Shown here: positions 1-5,472 of the stretch, one piece after another
Layout: each line of letters opens with the position of its first letter
Position numbering within the stretch: position 1 is the first letter of the stretch
Assembly (NCBI GenBank): GCA_964359565.1
Contig: CAYHTN010000053.1
Location: 1-8,440, forward strand
DNA: 8,440 nucleotides
Direction of reading: 5' to 3'
Source: JAGOTP01 sp964359565
GTDB taxonomy: Bacteria; Patescibacteriota; Patescibacteriia; 2-12-FULL-60-25
Notes under the pieces: generated by a model
What the model was told of the DNA's origin: nothing
Databases searched by the model: none
Seen by the model: the letters and a program-made list of their open reading frames with translations, nothing else
Made by a program: the position numbers and the translations under genes

Positions 1-1
1 G

Positions 2-187
2 CTCACGATCATGGGGATCTTCTTTATTCATGCCGTCGCTGGATTCTACGGTCTTCATTATTTCTCTGAAGATCCTTCGATGCATGCCTGGTCCGAAGGA
101 ATGATCTTCGTACTCTTTCTCTTCCAGCTCGTACTCATTTGGTCCGAAAACAGGAAGAAGATTGAAATTTTCCCCCATCCCGCATAG
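2..187 (+). CDS. C-terminal end of a small membrane protein (partial)
   Basis: An open frame runs in from the window's left edge and ends at TAG 185-187, giving about 61 residues. It contains two hydrophobic stretches (MGIFFIHAVAGFYGLHYF and GMIFVLFLFQLVLIWSE) separated by a short polar segment, and a basic tail (ENRKKIEIFPHPA). This fits two membrane helices with the charged C-terminus in the cytoplasm. The first ATG is at 11, but no ribosome binding site or promoter is visible in the ten bases before it, so I treat the frame as the tail of a longer gene. A complete 58-residue protein starting at 11 cannot be excluded. I do not recognise the family. The stop lies 24 nt before tRNA-Leu. Confidence 0.5.
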   Translation, partial: LTIMGIFFIHAVAGFYGLHYFSEDPSMHAWSEGMIFVLFLFQLVLIWSENRKKIEIFPHPA

Positions 188-211
188 ACTGCGCCGAAGA
201 GGTAGGTCTTG

Positions 212-296
212 GGGCGAGTGGTGAAACTGGCAGACACGCCAGCCTTAGGAGCTGGTACCGCAAGGTATGAGGGTTCGAGTCCCTCCTCGCCCACCA
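212..296 (+). tRNA. tRNA-Leu (anticodon UAG), CCA encoded
   Basis: The full cloverleaf can be drawn. The acceptor stem is GGGCGAG (212-218) with CTCGCCC (286-292), discriminator A293 and encoded CCA 294-296. The D stem is GTG (221-223) with CAC (235-237). The anticodon stem is CCAGC (239-243) with GCTGG (251-255), and the loop CTTAGGA carries anticodon TAG at 246-248, which reads CUN leucine codons. The long variable arm TACC-GCAA-GGTA (256-267) is typical of a class II tRNA (Leu/Ser/Tyr). The T arm is GAGGG-TTCGAGT-CCCTC (269-285). The tRNA is followed by a palindrome and then a strong terminator hairpin. Confidence 0.97.
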
Positions 297-311
297 TCGA
301 GCTCAGCTCGA
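297..311 (+). repeat. 15-bp palindrome between tRNA-Leu and its terminator
   Basis: TCGAGCT-C-AGCTCGA is a perfect inverted repeat with 7-bp arms and one central base, directly after the tRNA CCA. Its 13-bp core, read on the other strand, is identical to the core of the palindrome at 6091-6105. It may act as a processing hairpin on the tRNA precursor or be a dispersed short palindrome; the sequence does not decide. Confidence 0.55.
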
Positions 312-318
312 CCATATG

Positions 319-348
319 AAAACAACACTATATAGAGGTGTTGTTTTT
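319..348 (+). terminator. Rho-independent terminator of tRNA-Leu
   Basis: A perfect 10-bp stem, AAAACAACAC (319-328) with GTGTTGTTTT (338-347), encloses a 9-nt loop; the 3' arm ends in five T's (344-348). It is placed correctly to end the tRNA transcript. Because it sits at the very start of a longer possible reading frame from ATG 316, it also argues that the regulator gene really starts further on, at 364. Confidence 0.75.
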
Positions 349-351
349 GTT

Positions 352-357
352 TATACT
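352..357 (+). promoter_or_regulatory. -10 box (TATACT) of the TrmB-like gene, leaderless layout
   Basis: TATACT at 352-357 is followed by exactly 6 nt and then ATG 364. The same hexamer and the same spacing precede the gene at 1577. A start site 7 nt after the -10 box would fall on the A of the ATG, giving a leaderless mRNA. No good -35 is visible at the usual distance (329-334 is TATATA); TG at 348-349 is near, but not exactly at, the extended -10 position. Confidence 0.5.
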
Positions 358-363
358 TCTACT

Positions 364-1128
364 ATGTCTTCTGTTTCTGAACTGCGCCAGGTCTTGCGTG
401 CGATTGGACTCACACCACGGCAAGCGAGTATCTATTTAGCGGGGCTGAAGCTTGGTCCGGCCGTGGTATCACAGTTTGCATCTACGCTTATGGTGAATCG
501 ACAGCAAATGTATGCGGAGCTTGCACGACTGGTGCAAGAGGGTGTTATGGAAGCGACCGGAATCCGTCCAAGGCGCTATTTCGCCGTGTCTCCGGAACAA
601 TTGCTGCGTCGTGAAGAAGAAAAACAGCATTCGCAAGAACAGGTGGTAGAGACGATCGAAGCAGCCCTGCCTTCGTTCCGTGACTATACGACGGCTTCAG
701 AGGTGACGCTCCCTCTCATGACTTCTTATCAGGGCCTTGATCGGATTCGACGTGCCTATGAGCGTGAGCTCATCGAAGCCAAAGGGCAGGAGGTCTGTTC
801 GATTGTGGGTTCGCTTGAAGAAAACTACGGGTTACTCCCTGAGATGTATTGGACCGAATGGAATGCGCAGTTTGCGAAGCATCAATCGTCTTGCCGCATG
901 CTTGTGCATGCCTCTCAGGCCGCTAAACGTGCGCAGGCAGAGGATCGGATCTATAAACGACAGACACGCGTGCTCGAGCAATTTGCTGCGGATATGAATA
1001 TCGATATCTTTGGGCGACATGTCTTGCTCGTATCTTGCCAGGAGCGTACGGCCCTTTGGATCGAGAGCGTCTCTATCGCTGCTTCGTATCGCGTTTTGTT
1101 TGAAGCGCTCTGGCGCTCTGCGCGTTAA
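364..1128 (+). CDS. TrmB-family transcriptional regulator
   Basis: The 254-residue product begins with a winged helix-turn-helix (about residues 8-75: LRAIGLTPRQASIYLAGLKLG, the helix around VNRQQMYAELARLVQEG, then a wing ending RRYFAVSP). A charged helical linker follows (about 75-100, RREEEKQHSQEQVVETIEAAL). The C-terminal domain (about 115-254) opens with YQGLDRIRRAYERELIEA and closes with VLFEALWRSAR. This layout is that of TrmB-like regulators, which bind DNA through the N-terminus and sense a ligand, often a sugar, through the C-terminal domain; the ligand here cannot be read. An in-frame ATG at 316 lies inside the tRNA terminator, so I use ATG 364, 6 nt after a TATACT box. No Shine-Dalgarno is present. 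A weak hairpin (TTGTCG 1130-1135 with CGACAA 1145-1150) follows the stop but lacks a T run. Confidence 0.85.
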   Translation: MSSVSELRQVLRAIGLTPRQASIYLAGLKLGPAVVSQFASTLMVNRQQMYAELARLVQEGVMEATGIRPRRYFAVSPEQLLRREEEKQHSQEQVVETIEAALPSFRDYTTASEVTLPLMTSYQGLDRIRRAYERELIEAKGQEVCSIVGSLEENYGLLPEMYWTEWNAQFAKHQSSCRMLVHASQAAKRAQAEDRIYKRQTRVLEQFAADMNIDIFGRHVLLVSCQERTALWIESVSIAASYRVLFEALWRSAR

Positions 1129-1284
1129 GTTGTCGCTTTAACGACGACAAGAGATAGGTGATAATTTTGCTTGGAATAAACAAAATAGAGTTAGTGTCGT
1201 TCGTAGAGAGACAAGAGTACTCTCAGATTTCAAAACGTATGATGGACTACAGAGGAAGGAATTACTCTTTTCTCTTTCCCTCTT

Positions 1285-1488
1285 ATGCCTCCCTCTGGAT
1301 TCAATCGCTTGGCCGTACGTGGCGCTCTGCAATTTATTCAAGCCTGTTACGAAGATCTCCTTCAAGAGGTCGCGGATGGGAAGCACGCTTCCGTCGAAGC
1401 AGCCCTCGCGTATGAAATTTCACAAATCGAAAAAGCGCTGGCCTCGCTTCATATTGATCCGCAAGGGAAGCTTGTGAAGCAAGCTTAG
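1285..1488 (+). CDS. Small hypothetical helical protein, 67 aa
   Basis: The frame encodes 67 residues. A helical core (about 10-32, VRGALQFIQACYEDLLQEVADG) is followed by ASVEAALAYEISQIEKALASL and a short tail ending KLVKQA. Composition is that of a soluble, mostly alpha-helical protein, with balanced charge and no membrane segment. I do not recognise the family. An in-frame TGA at 1240-1242 and the lack of another ATG fix the start at 1285. A purine-rich AGAGGAAGGA at 1251-1260 would be a strong ribosome binding site but lies 24 nt upstream, too far for normal use. No clear -10 is seen at the leaderless distance, so how it is translated is open. It follows the TrmB-like gene by 156 nt and precedes the palindromic array by 2 nt. 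Coding status is likely because frame and composition hold throughout. Confidence 0.6.
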   Translation: MPPSGFNRLAVRGALQFIQACYEDLLQEVADGKHASVEAALAYEISQIEKALASLHIDPQGKLVKQA

Positions 1489-1490
1489 AC

Positions 1491-1550
1491 CAGGTCTGAC
1501 CCCAGATCAGACACGTGTCTGATACCAGATCTGATCTGGGCCTGACACCA
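1491..1550 (+). repeat. Array of palindromic 11-12-bp units
   Basis: Five related units built around TCTGA/TCAGA/CCTGA have cores beginning at 1495, 1507, 1518, 1530 and 1541, so spacing alternates 12, 11, 12, 11 bp; the second unit is inverted. Overlapping perfect dyads result: ATCAGACACGTGTCTGAT (1506-1523); CCAGATC-T-GATCTGG (1525-1539); and a larger stem CCCAGATCAGA (1501-1511) with TCTGATCTGGG (1530-1540). There is no T run, so a terminator is unlikely. The last unit contains the -35 box of the next gene, which points to an operator with sites on nearly one helical face, or to a REP-like element co-opted there. Confidence 0.7.
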
Positions 1551-1570
1551 GTTTCTAAATCGGCTATACT
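1542..1570 (+). promoter_or_regulatory. Sigma70-type promoter of the split gene at 1577
   Basis: The -35 CTGACA (1542-1547, 5 of 6 consensus), a 17-bp spacer and the -10 TATACT (1565-1570) form a near-consensus promoter. The expected start falls at about 1577, the A of the ATG, so the transcript should be leaderless; no Shine-Dalgarno is visible. The -35 lies inside the last unit of the palindromic array, so a protein bound there would compete with RNA polymerase. Confidence 0.75.
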
Positions 1571-1576
1571 AGGATC

Positions 1577-2128
1577 ATGAAACCTCGCTCTTTTGGGGAA
1601 AACCGCGATCTTGGTCTTCCTTCACCATTTGCTCTCAGTGAAATCGTGGGACAGGTGCATCGTCCGCATGAGTTCACGGAGCTTCCTGCGGTTGCGAATC
1701 TTGGACATCAACTTTCTCGCATTGCGCGTCAGGTCGACCAACGTGTGTCGAAGGAAAAGGATGCGGTGGGAAATGCCGTAACCATCGCTCGACGTTTTCA
1801 AGAAACACCAATCGTCGGTCGCGTCACACAAGAGTCCACCCATATTCCTCATGCTGAAGAAGATACGAAGGAGTTAAGAGAGATAAGAGGGCTCTTGGAT
1901 GAAAGCGGAAAGCGAACGGCTGATGCGGTACGGTATCTCAAGACACGCGTACTCTCTGACCCTACTCGTAAGGCCCATATGGAAGCTCCGATGGATGGAT
2001 CTATTTTCAGCAGGGCGATCGTAAGGAAGTCTCCCACCGCATCTGTCTCTCACCGAAGCTTCCGTATGCTGCGGGTATTTTTCTTGACATTATTCGAAGC
2101 GCGCCTCCCGAGGCGGGTTATGGCCTAA
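1577..2128 (+). CDS. 5' part of a frameshift-split hypothetical gene
   Basis: As read, the frame gives 183 residues ending at TAA 2126-2128. Residues 1 to about 144 (ending ...MDGSIF) look like ordinary protein: polar, mostly helical, with a charged segment EEDTKELREIRGLLDESGKRTADAVRYLKTR near 93-123. After that the composition changes to a Ser/Arg-rich tail (SRAIVRKSPTASVSHRSFRML...), typical of out-of-frame reading. Over the same stretch the next frame (1972-2145) reads as sensible protein running into the gene at 2146. I therefore take this as the N-terminal part of one gene spanning 1577-2943, about 455 residues if one T is restored at 2004-2007. No signal peptide or membrane segment is seen, and I do not recognise the N-terminal domain. 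Transcription starts from the promoter at 1542-1570, probably without a leader. Confidence 0.7.
   Translation: MKPRSFGENRDLGLPSPFALSEIVGQVHRPHEFTELPAVANLGHQLSRIARQVDQRVSKEKDAVGNAVTIARRFQETPIVGRVTQESTHIPHAEEDTKELREIRGLLDESGKRTADAVRYLKTRVLSDPTRKAHMEAPMDGSIFSRAIVRKSPTASVSHRSFRMLRVFFLTLFEARLPRRVMA
2004..2007 (+). other. Probable one-base deletion site (TTTT run)
   Basis: Adding one T to the run at 2004-2007 turns ...GGA TCT ATT TTC AGC into GGA TCT ATT TTT CAG CAG GGC GAT CGT, which joins residues GSIF to QQGDRKEVSHR and continues without interruption to the stop at 2943. The downstream frame is closed by TAA at 1969-1971, so the shift must lie between 1972 and roughly 2030; the T run is the most likely spot. 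The codons are not a classic slippery heptamer (a -1 slip would re-pair ATT on TAT). Confidence 0.55.
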
Positions 2129-2145
2129 ACTTACGTTCACATGGC

Positions 2146-2943
2146 ATGAGTTATGGGGCGACTCCAGAACGCTTTGACGAAGTAGAGCTTTTTGTTGACC
2201 AAGCTTCTCTCCCCGCTTTCCTACGAATCATTGAGCGTGTTTATCAGGAACGTCAGAAATACTTCGAAGGACAACCTCCTCCGAGTCAAGGGGTCTATGC
2301 TCCTGCAGAAGGGGTAAGTGTCGGTCCAAATATTAAAGAAACAAGTGGTTCTCTCTCTTCTGTTGCGCACGAGATAGCAACTCTGACCGATCGTCATCTG
2401 CGCGAAACACTTCATCAGCAGCTTGCAAGGATTGTTCAGCAAACAAGCGGTGATGTCTCTGCTTTTAGACGTTCGACCGTGGGAGCGTTGATGTGGAAGT
2501 CGCTGGCTTTTGAAGGAGAATGGTCGAATCTTGAGAAGATTGGCAGATGGTCGTTAGAACCAGCCTTGAAAAGACCCAAAGAAATCAACGAAGATGATGA
2601 GACGCTTTCTCACTGTTATCTCGAAGCGCTGTATGAGGAGTGGGTTGTATCTCTTCGTCAAAATCGTTCTATCGATCAAGCGAGGGTCAAGCAGATTTTT
2701 ATTGATCGCATGCAGGCAGAGATGGTGCTCCATTACGCGTGGTCAAAAAAAGCGCGAGAAGCTCGCTCGCTCGATGCCCTCGTGCTGTGGCCGGGGAGGA
2801 TGCCTCATGTTGAACGGGCAACACAAACGGCGTCTTTGGCAGCGAGTGTCTATCGACGTCAGAGCACGGGAGAGAATGTTGGTGAAGCCATGAACGCGCT
2901 ATTGAAAGGAAAAGTTTACGATCCTTCACATCGAGAACGGTAA
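2146..2943 (+). CDS. 3' part of the frameshift-split hypothetical gene
   Basis: From ATG 2146 the frame encodes 265 residues, but it is open back to 1972. The added residues (QQGDRKEVSHRICLSP, LPYAAGIFLDIIRS, APPEAGYGLNLRSHG) look structured, so ATG 2146 is probably not a true start; no ribosome binding site precedes it. The pattern of a strand-helix unit (RICLSP...FLDIIRS), a second one (FDEVELFVDQASLPAFLRIIERVYQE), then PPPSQGVYAPAEGVSVGPN and a Ser-rich helix start faintly recalls HopA1-like domains. This is a resemblance from memory and weak. The C-terminal 150 residues are helical and rich in Arg and Glu. The stop lies 38 nt before the alanyl-tRNA editing gene, which may share the transcript. 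Confidence 0.7.
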   Translation: MSYGATPERFDEVELFVDQASLPAFLRIIERVYQERQKYFEGQPPPSQGVYAPAEGVSVGPNIKETSGSLSSVAHEIATLTDRHLRETLHQQLARIVQQTSGDVSAFRRSTVGALMWKSLAFEGEWSNLEKIGRWSLEPALKRPKEINEDDETLSHCYLEALYEEWVVSLRQNRSIDQARVKQIFIDRMQAEMVLHYAWSKKAREARSLDALVLWPGRMPHVERATQTASLAASVYRRQSTGENVGEAMNALLKGKVYDPSHRER

Positions 2944-2981
2944 TCCTTGCCTAGTTTGCACAGATAAGGAAGACTAATCTT

Positions 2982-4196
2982 ATGTCTTCCGAAAAGTGGT
3001 ACTGGACCGAGCCGTTTTTGTTTGAGGGGATGGCGACGGTGCGCACAGCAATGATTTATCACGAAAAGTCAGCGCTCGTTCTCGATCGTTGCTTATTTTA
3101 CCCCGAAGGAGGCGGCCAGCTTGGAGATCGTGGCTCCATCTCCATCAAAGGAGAGAGTCGTCGGGTTTTAGATACACAGATCAATGACGCGGGTGAGATT
3201 TTTGTTATGCTCGAACAACCATTCGCGATCGACGTTGTAGGAGAACAGGCTCAGTTACACGTAAACGAAGAATGGCGCCGGTCTCAGATGTCGCAGCATA
3301 CCGGGCAGCACTTGCTCTCGCGTTTGCTTCAGGATCGTTACGGGGCTCCCACCGTTTCTGCACGGTTAGGAGAGCAATTTTTTTCTGTAGATGTTGCCGC
3401 TCCGGTATTTACGTTAGAACAAATCGCTCAGATCGAAGATAGGCTCAATCAATTGATTCTTGAAGATCGCCCCATCCGCGCTTGGTTTCCGACCGCAGAA
3501 GAGCTAGCGCAACTTTCGTTACGAAAACAACCGAGTGTCGAGGAGCAGATCCGTATCATTCAAGTAGAAGGTTTTGATGTAACTCCGTGTGGCGGAACGC
3601 ATTGCATTCGGACCGGCCAGGTTGGGGTGGTACATATTGTGTCGGTTGAAAAATGCAAACAACTGACGCGGATCCTGGCGACCGCAGGTCTTGGGACGGT
3701 ACGAGACTTTCGTCGCAAAGAACAGTCATTACAACAGCTCTTTCCTCTTTTGAGTGCCACGACCGATACCGTTGTTTCCCAAGTCGAAGCCTTGCGTGCA
3801 CATGATCTTGAATTACAAACGCGTTTGAAACAGCGCACGACGCAACTCGCGGCTTGCGTCGCGGCAAATCACCCGCTCGAACAAGACGCGTCCGTTGTCC
3901 ACGTCCATCTTGCAGAAGAGGATCTTGAGTACGCGCGCGCCCTCTCAAAAGAATTGGCGAAGAGGCAAAAACGTACCGTCATGGTCAGTATGACCGTTTC
4001 AGACGGAGTGTTCGTCGTGCTTGATCGTGTCGAGAAAGGAGCGGTAGATATCGGCGCCATGTTAAAAGAGGTGCTCGCTCTCTTTGGAGGGAAGGGCGGG
4101 GGAGGGCCACTCCATGCCGAAGGAAGAGCGGTGGAGAGAGATTTTTTAGAAACAGTGAAAGCACGTTTTGTAATAAAAGAAGATTTGACGGTCTAA
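2982..4196 (+). CDS. Alanyl-tRNA editing protein, AlaX family with DHHA1 domain
   Basis: This 404-residue enzyme should hydrolyse Ser- or Gly-tRNA-Ala in trans, clearing mistakes by alanyl-tRNA synthetase. It has the AlaRS-like N-terminal region with FYPEGGGQLGDRG (39-51). The editing core carries the zinc-binding motifs HTGQH (106-110) and CGGTH (203-207). A helical coiled-coil stretch (about 245-295) leads to a C-terminal DHHA1 domain (about 305-395) with the glycine motif GGKGGGG (369-375). This matches the long AlaX type; short AlaX proteins lack the DHHA1 part. All recognisable metal ligands are intact, so it should be active. AAGGA at 2966-2970 lies 11 nt before the ATG, a slightly long but usable Shine-Dalgarno spacing. 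It follows the split gene by 38 nt and could be co-transcribed with it. Confidence 0.93.
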   Translation: MSSEKWYWTEPFLFEGMATVRTAMIYHEKSALVLDRCLFYPEGGGQLGDRGSISIKGESRRVLDTQINDAGEIFVMLEQPFAIDVVGEQAQLHVNEEWRRSQMSQHTGQHLLSRLLQDRYGAPTVSARLGEQFFSVDVAAPVFTLEQIAQIEDRLNQLILEDRPIRAWFPTAEELAQLSLRKQPSVEEQIRIIQVEGFDVTPCGGTHCIRTGQVGVVHIVSVEKCKQLTRILATAGLGTVRDFRRKEQSLQQLFPLLSATTDTVVSQVEALRAHDLELQTRLKQRTTQLAACVAANHPLEQDASVVHVHLAEEDLEYARALSKELAKRQKRTVMVSMTVSDGVFVVLDRVEKGAVDIGAMLKEVLALFGGKGGGGPLHAEGRAVERDFLETVKARFVIKEDLTV

Positions 4197-4213
4197 ACCA
4201 ACCAGCGTAAGAA
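4185..4213 (+). promoter_or_regulatory. Possible promoter of the GC-rich lipoprotein gene
   Basis: TTGACG (4185-4190), a 17-bp spacer and TAAGAA (4208-4213) could form a promoter that begins inside the end of the preceding gene. The -35 matches 5 of 6 consensus bases but the -10 only 3 of 6, so the call is weak. Confidence 0.3.
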
Positions 4214-4230
4214 CAAGACACCGAACGTTT

Positions 4231-4261
4231 TGAACCACGCCCGGTTCATCGGATCAGGAGG
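4231..4261 (+). promoter_or_regulatory. Leader hairpin and strong Shine-Dalgarno before the lipoprotein gene
   Basis: A hairpin TGAACC (4231-4236) with GGTTCA (4243-4248), 6-nt loop, is followed by AGGAGG at 4256-4261, five nt before ATG 4267. This is a full Shine-Dalgarno at a short but workable distance and fixes the start. It contrasts with the neighbouring genes that seem to lack a leader. Confidence 0.65.
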
Positions 4262-4266
4262 TCTCG

Positions 4267-4755
4267 ATGTCCCTTAAAACGATGCTCGTCGCCTTCGCCC
4301 TGGTAGCGGGTTGTTATTATCCAAGGATGATGTCACCGTCCGTCTCTCCACCGGTCGCTTCGCCTTCGTCAGGGGTTTCTACGGAGGTCAGTTCGACCCT
4401 GTTCGTGCTTCAGGATCCGCCCCGCGGATCGTCGGCGAGCTTCCAGTACTACCACTGGCTCGCCGAGGCAGGTCGGGCGCGACGAGCGCACTCGGCCGCG
4501 GAGGTCACCGCCCTCATGCGGACTGCGATGTACCTGAACTCGGTGCCGAACTGCGCCGGTCTCGCGCTCGTCGGCATGCAGTTCGTGGTCCGGCTCGAGA
4601 CCGGAGAAGTCCCCGCTGAAGCGGTGACCGCCGCCCTTCACTTCCGTCGGGTGCTTCCGCAGATCATGCAGCGGTGCGCCCCCGCCGGAGCCTCTCCCAG
4701 CTTCCCGGCACCACCCTCTGCTAACTTCCCTTCCCCCTCCCTGCGAACGTTCTGA
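4267..4755 (+). CDS. GC-rich putative lipoprotein, 162 aa
   Basis: The product starts with a short lipoprotein signal: one Lys, a hydrophobic run MLVAFALVAG, and the lipobox LVAG|C with the lipidated Cys at residue 16. A Ser/Pro-rich linker follows (about 23-40), then a domain with QYYHWLAEAGRARRAHSAAEVTALMRTAMYL and VGMQFVVRLETGEVPAEAVTAALHFRRVL, and a Pro/Ser-rich tail (SPSFPAPPSANFPSPS). Two Cys residues in the domain (VPNCAG and MQRCAP) could form a disulphide outside the membrane. I do not recognise the family. The central part is clearly richer in G and C, especially at third codon positions, than the genes on either side. With its own Shine-Dalgarno and terminator it looks like a self-contained unit, possibly acquired. 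Anchoring in the outer face of the membrane is inferred from the signal only. Confidence 0.75.
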   Translation: MSLKTMLVAFALVAGCYYPRMMSPSVSPPVASPSSGVSTEVSSTLFVLQDPPRGSSASFQYYHWLAEAGRARRAHSAAEVTALMRTAMYLNSVPNCAGLALVGMQFVVRLETGEVPAEAVTAALHFRRVLPQIMQRCAPAGASPSFPAPPSANFPSPSLRTF

Positions 4756-4772
4756 GCATCTGCCTTCTTCCC

Positions 4773-4808
4773 CGCGCCTCCCTTCCAAGATGAGCGCGTT
4801 CTTTTTTT
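4773..4808 (+). terminator. Terminator after the lipoprotein gene
   Basis: CGCGC (4773-4777) pairs with GCGCG (4794-4798) across a 16-nt loop and is followed by TTCTTTTTTT (4799-4808). The T run is convincing; the stem is short with a large loop. It would end plus-strand transcription before the convergent HD gene. Confidence 0.5.
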
Positions 4809-4880
4809 ATGTACTTCACTCACGATCTTCTTCTCTTCAAAATAAACTCTCTCCTTTCCACTTCCTGTTGTCACAACGCT

Positions 4881-5447
4881 CTAAATCTCCGCTGGCGTCG
4901 AGAATTCCTCACGATAAATATACTCGTTTTCTAGTCGATCGATTTCTTTACAATGTTTCGTTAGCTGTTCTTTCGCCGTCATAAACGAAGGCTGCACGCA
5001 GGAATCTAAAAACATCCGCACGTGTCGCAAAAAAGGTTTGTGACTATGGAAAACGGGGTTTCCTTCTTGTATACGCTGTAACATCCATTCAAGATTGGCA
5101 TATAGATCCGCCAGTTTGATCCACTTTGCTTCGGGCGAAATCGTTTTTAAATGTTCATAAAACGCTTCACGATCGTAGTGACGTTCTCGGTCATGAGAAA
5201 CCGCTTTCACGAGCGAAGCGATGTGGGGCGAGAAGTGTTTCTCGAGATCTTTCTCGGTTGTTGTTTTGGTATCTTCGAGGACATCATGCAGAATTCCAGC
5301 GATCAAAATATCTGCATCCTCTTGTCGGAATTCTTCTCGAAGAATGCGATACACCTCGAACGCATGGGCGACCGGATCTTTCTTGAGCCGTGCGTTCCGA
5401 AATCGATCTTCGATGAAGGCCTTGGCCTTCGTGAGCCAATCCGTCAT
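4881..5447 (-). CDS. HD-domain phosphohydrolase, RelA/SpoT hydrolase-like
   Basis: The 188-residue protein has the metal-binding layout of the RelA/SpoT-type HD hydrolase domain: His28 in AHAFEVYRIL, the His-Asp pair 54-55 in AGILHDVLEDT, and Asp114 in KLADLYANLE. Related stand-alone proteins (Mesh1/small alarmone hydrolases) remove pyrophosphate from (p)ppGpp; the substrate here is an inference. The family's usual K-x-A-D-R motif reads KLADL here, so the Arg is Leu, which leaves the exact substrate in doubt. No synthetase or regulatory domain is attached; the C-terminal 45 residues are helical. The ATG at 5447 lies 8 nt after a TATAGT box on the minus strand, and no Shine-Dalgarno is seen, so a leaderless or nearly leaderless mRNA is likely. 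It is divergent from the folate gene with only 25 bp between start codons. Confidence 0.85.
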   Translation of the reverse strand: MTDWLTKAKAFIEDRFRNARLKKDPVAHAFEVYRILREEFRQEDADILIAGILHDVLEDTKTTTEKDLEKHFSPHIASLVKAVSHDRERHYDREAFYEHLKTISPEAKWIKLADLYANLEWMLQRIQEGNPVFHSHKPFLRHVRMFLDSCVQPSFMTAKEQLTKHCKEIDRLENEYIYREEFSTPAEI

Positions 5448-5472
5448 ATACTTCGACTATAGACCCCTCCGT
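5448..5472. promoter_or_regulatory. Shared divergent promoter region with overlapping -10 boxes
   Basis: Only 25 bp separate the two start codons. ACTATA at 5456-5461 reads TATAGT on the minus strand, 8 nt before the HD start. TATAGA at 5458-5463 on the plus strand lies 9 nt before the folate gene start. The two -10 boxes overlap by 4 bp, so polymerase could not occupy both. A second plus-strand TATACT at 5447-5452 is a possible alternative. -35 elements are weak (TGGACG on the minus strand at 5479-5484) and would lie inside the opposite coding regions. Confidence 0.5.

Noticed and set aside
58..315. Minus-strand 85-residue frame across the tRNA
   Set aside because: It is the antisense of tRNA-Leu (the EGLEPS...SFTTRP peptide is a common false product of tRNA genes).
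316..363. Upstream ATG extending the TrmB-like protein by 16 residues
   Set aside because: These codons coincide with the tRNA terminator stem and the -10 box, and the residues are not family-like.
1158..1415. 85-residue plus-strand frame overlapping the small protein gene
   Set aside because: Its second half is Arg/Ser-rich and out of frame with the better-composed 1285-1488 protein.
1491..1550. CRISPR array or Rho-independent terminator
   Set aside because: Units are 11-12 bp with no spacers, and there is no T run after the dyads.
352..1579. Archaeal TATA boxes
   Set aside because: The TATACT boxes lie 7-12 nt before the ATG and one has a -35 at 17 bp, which is bacterial sigma70 geometry, not an archaeal TATA box about 26 nt upstream.
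2000..2010. Programmed -1 frameshift
   Set aside because: The site is not a slippery heptamer (ATT would have to re-pair on TAT) and no clear stimulatory hairpin or pseudoknot was identified; a deletion or sequencing error is simpler.
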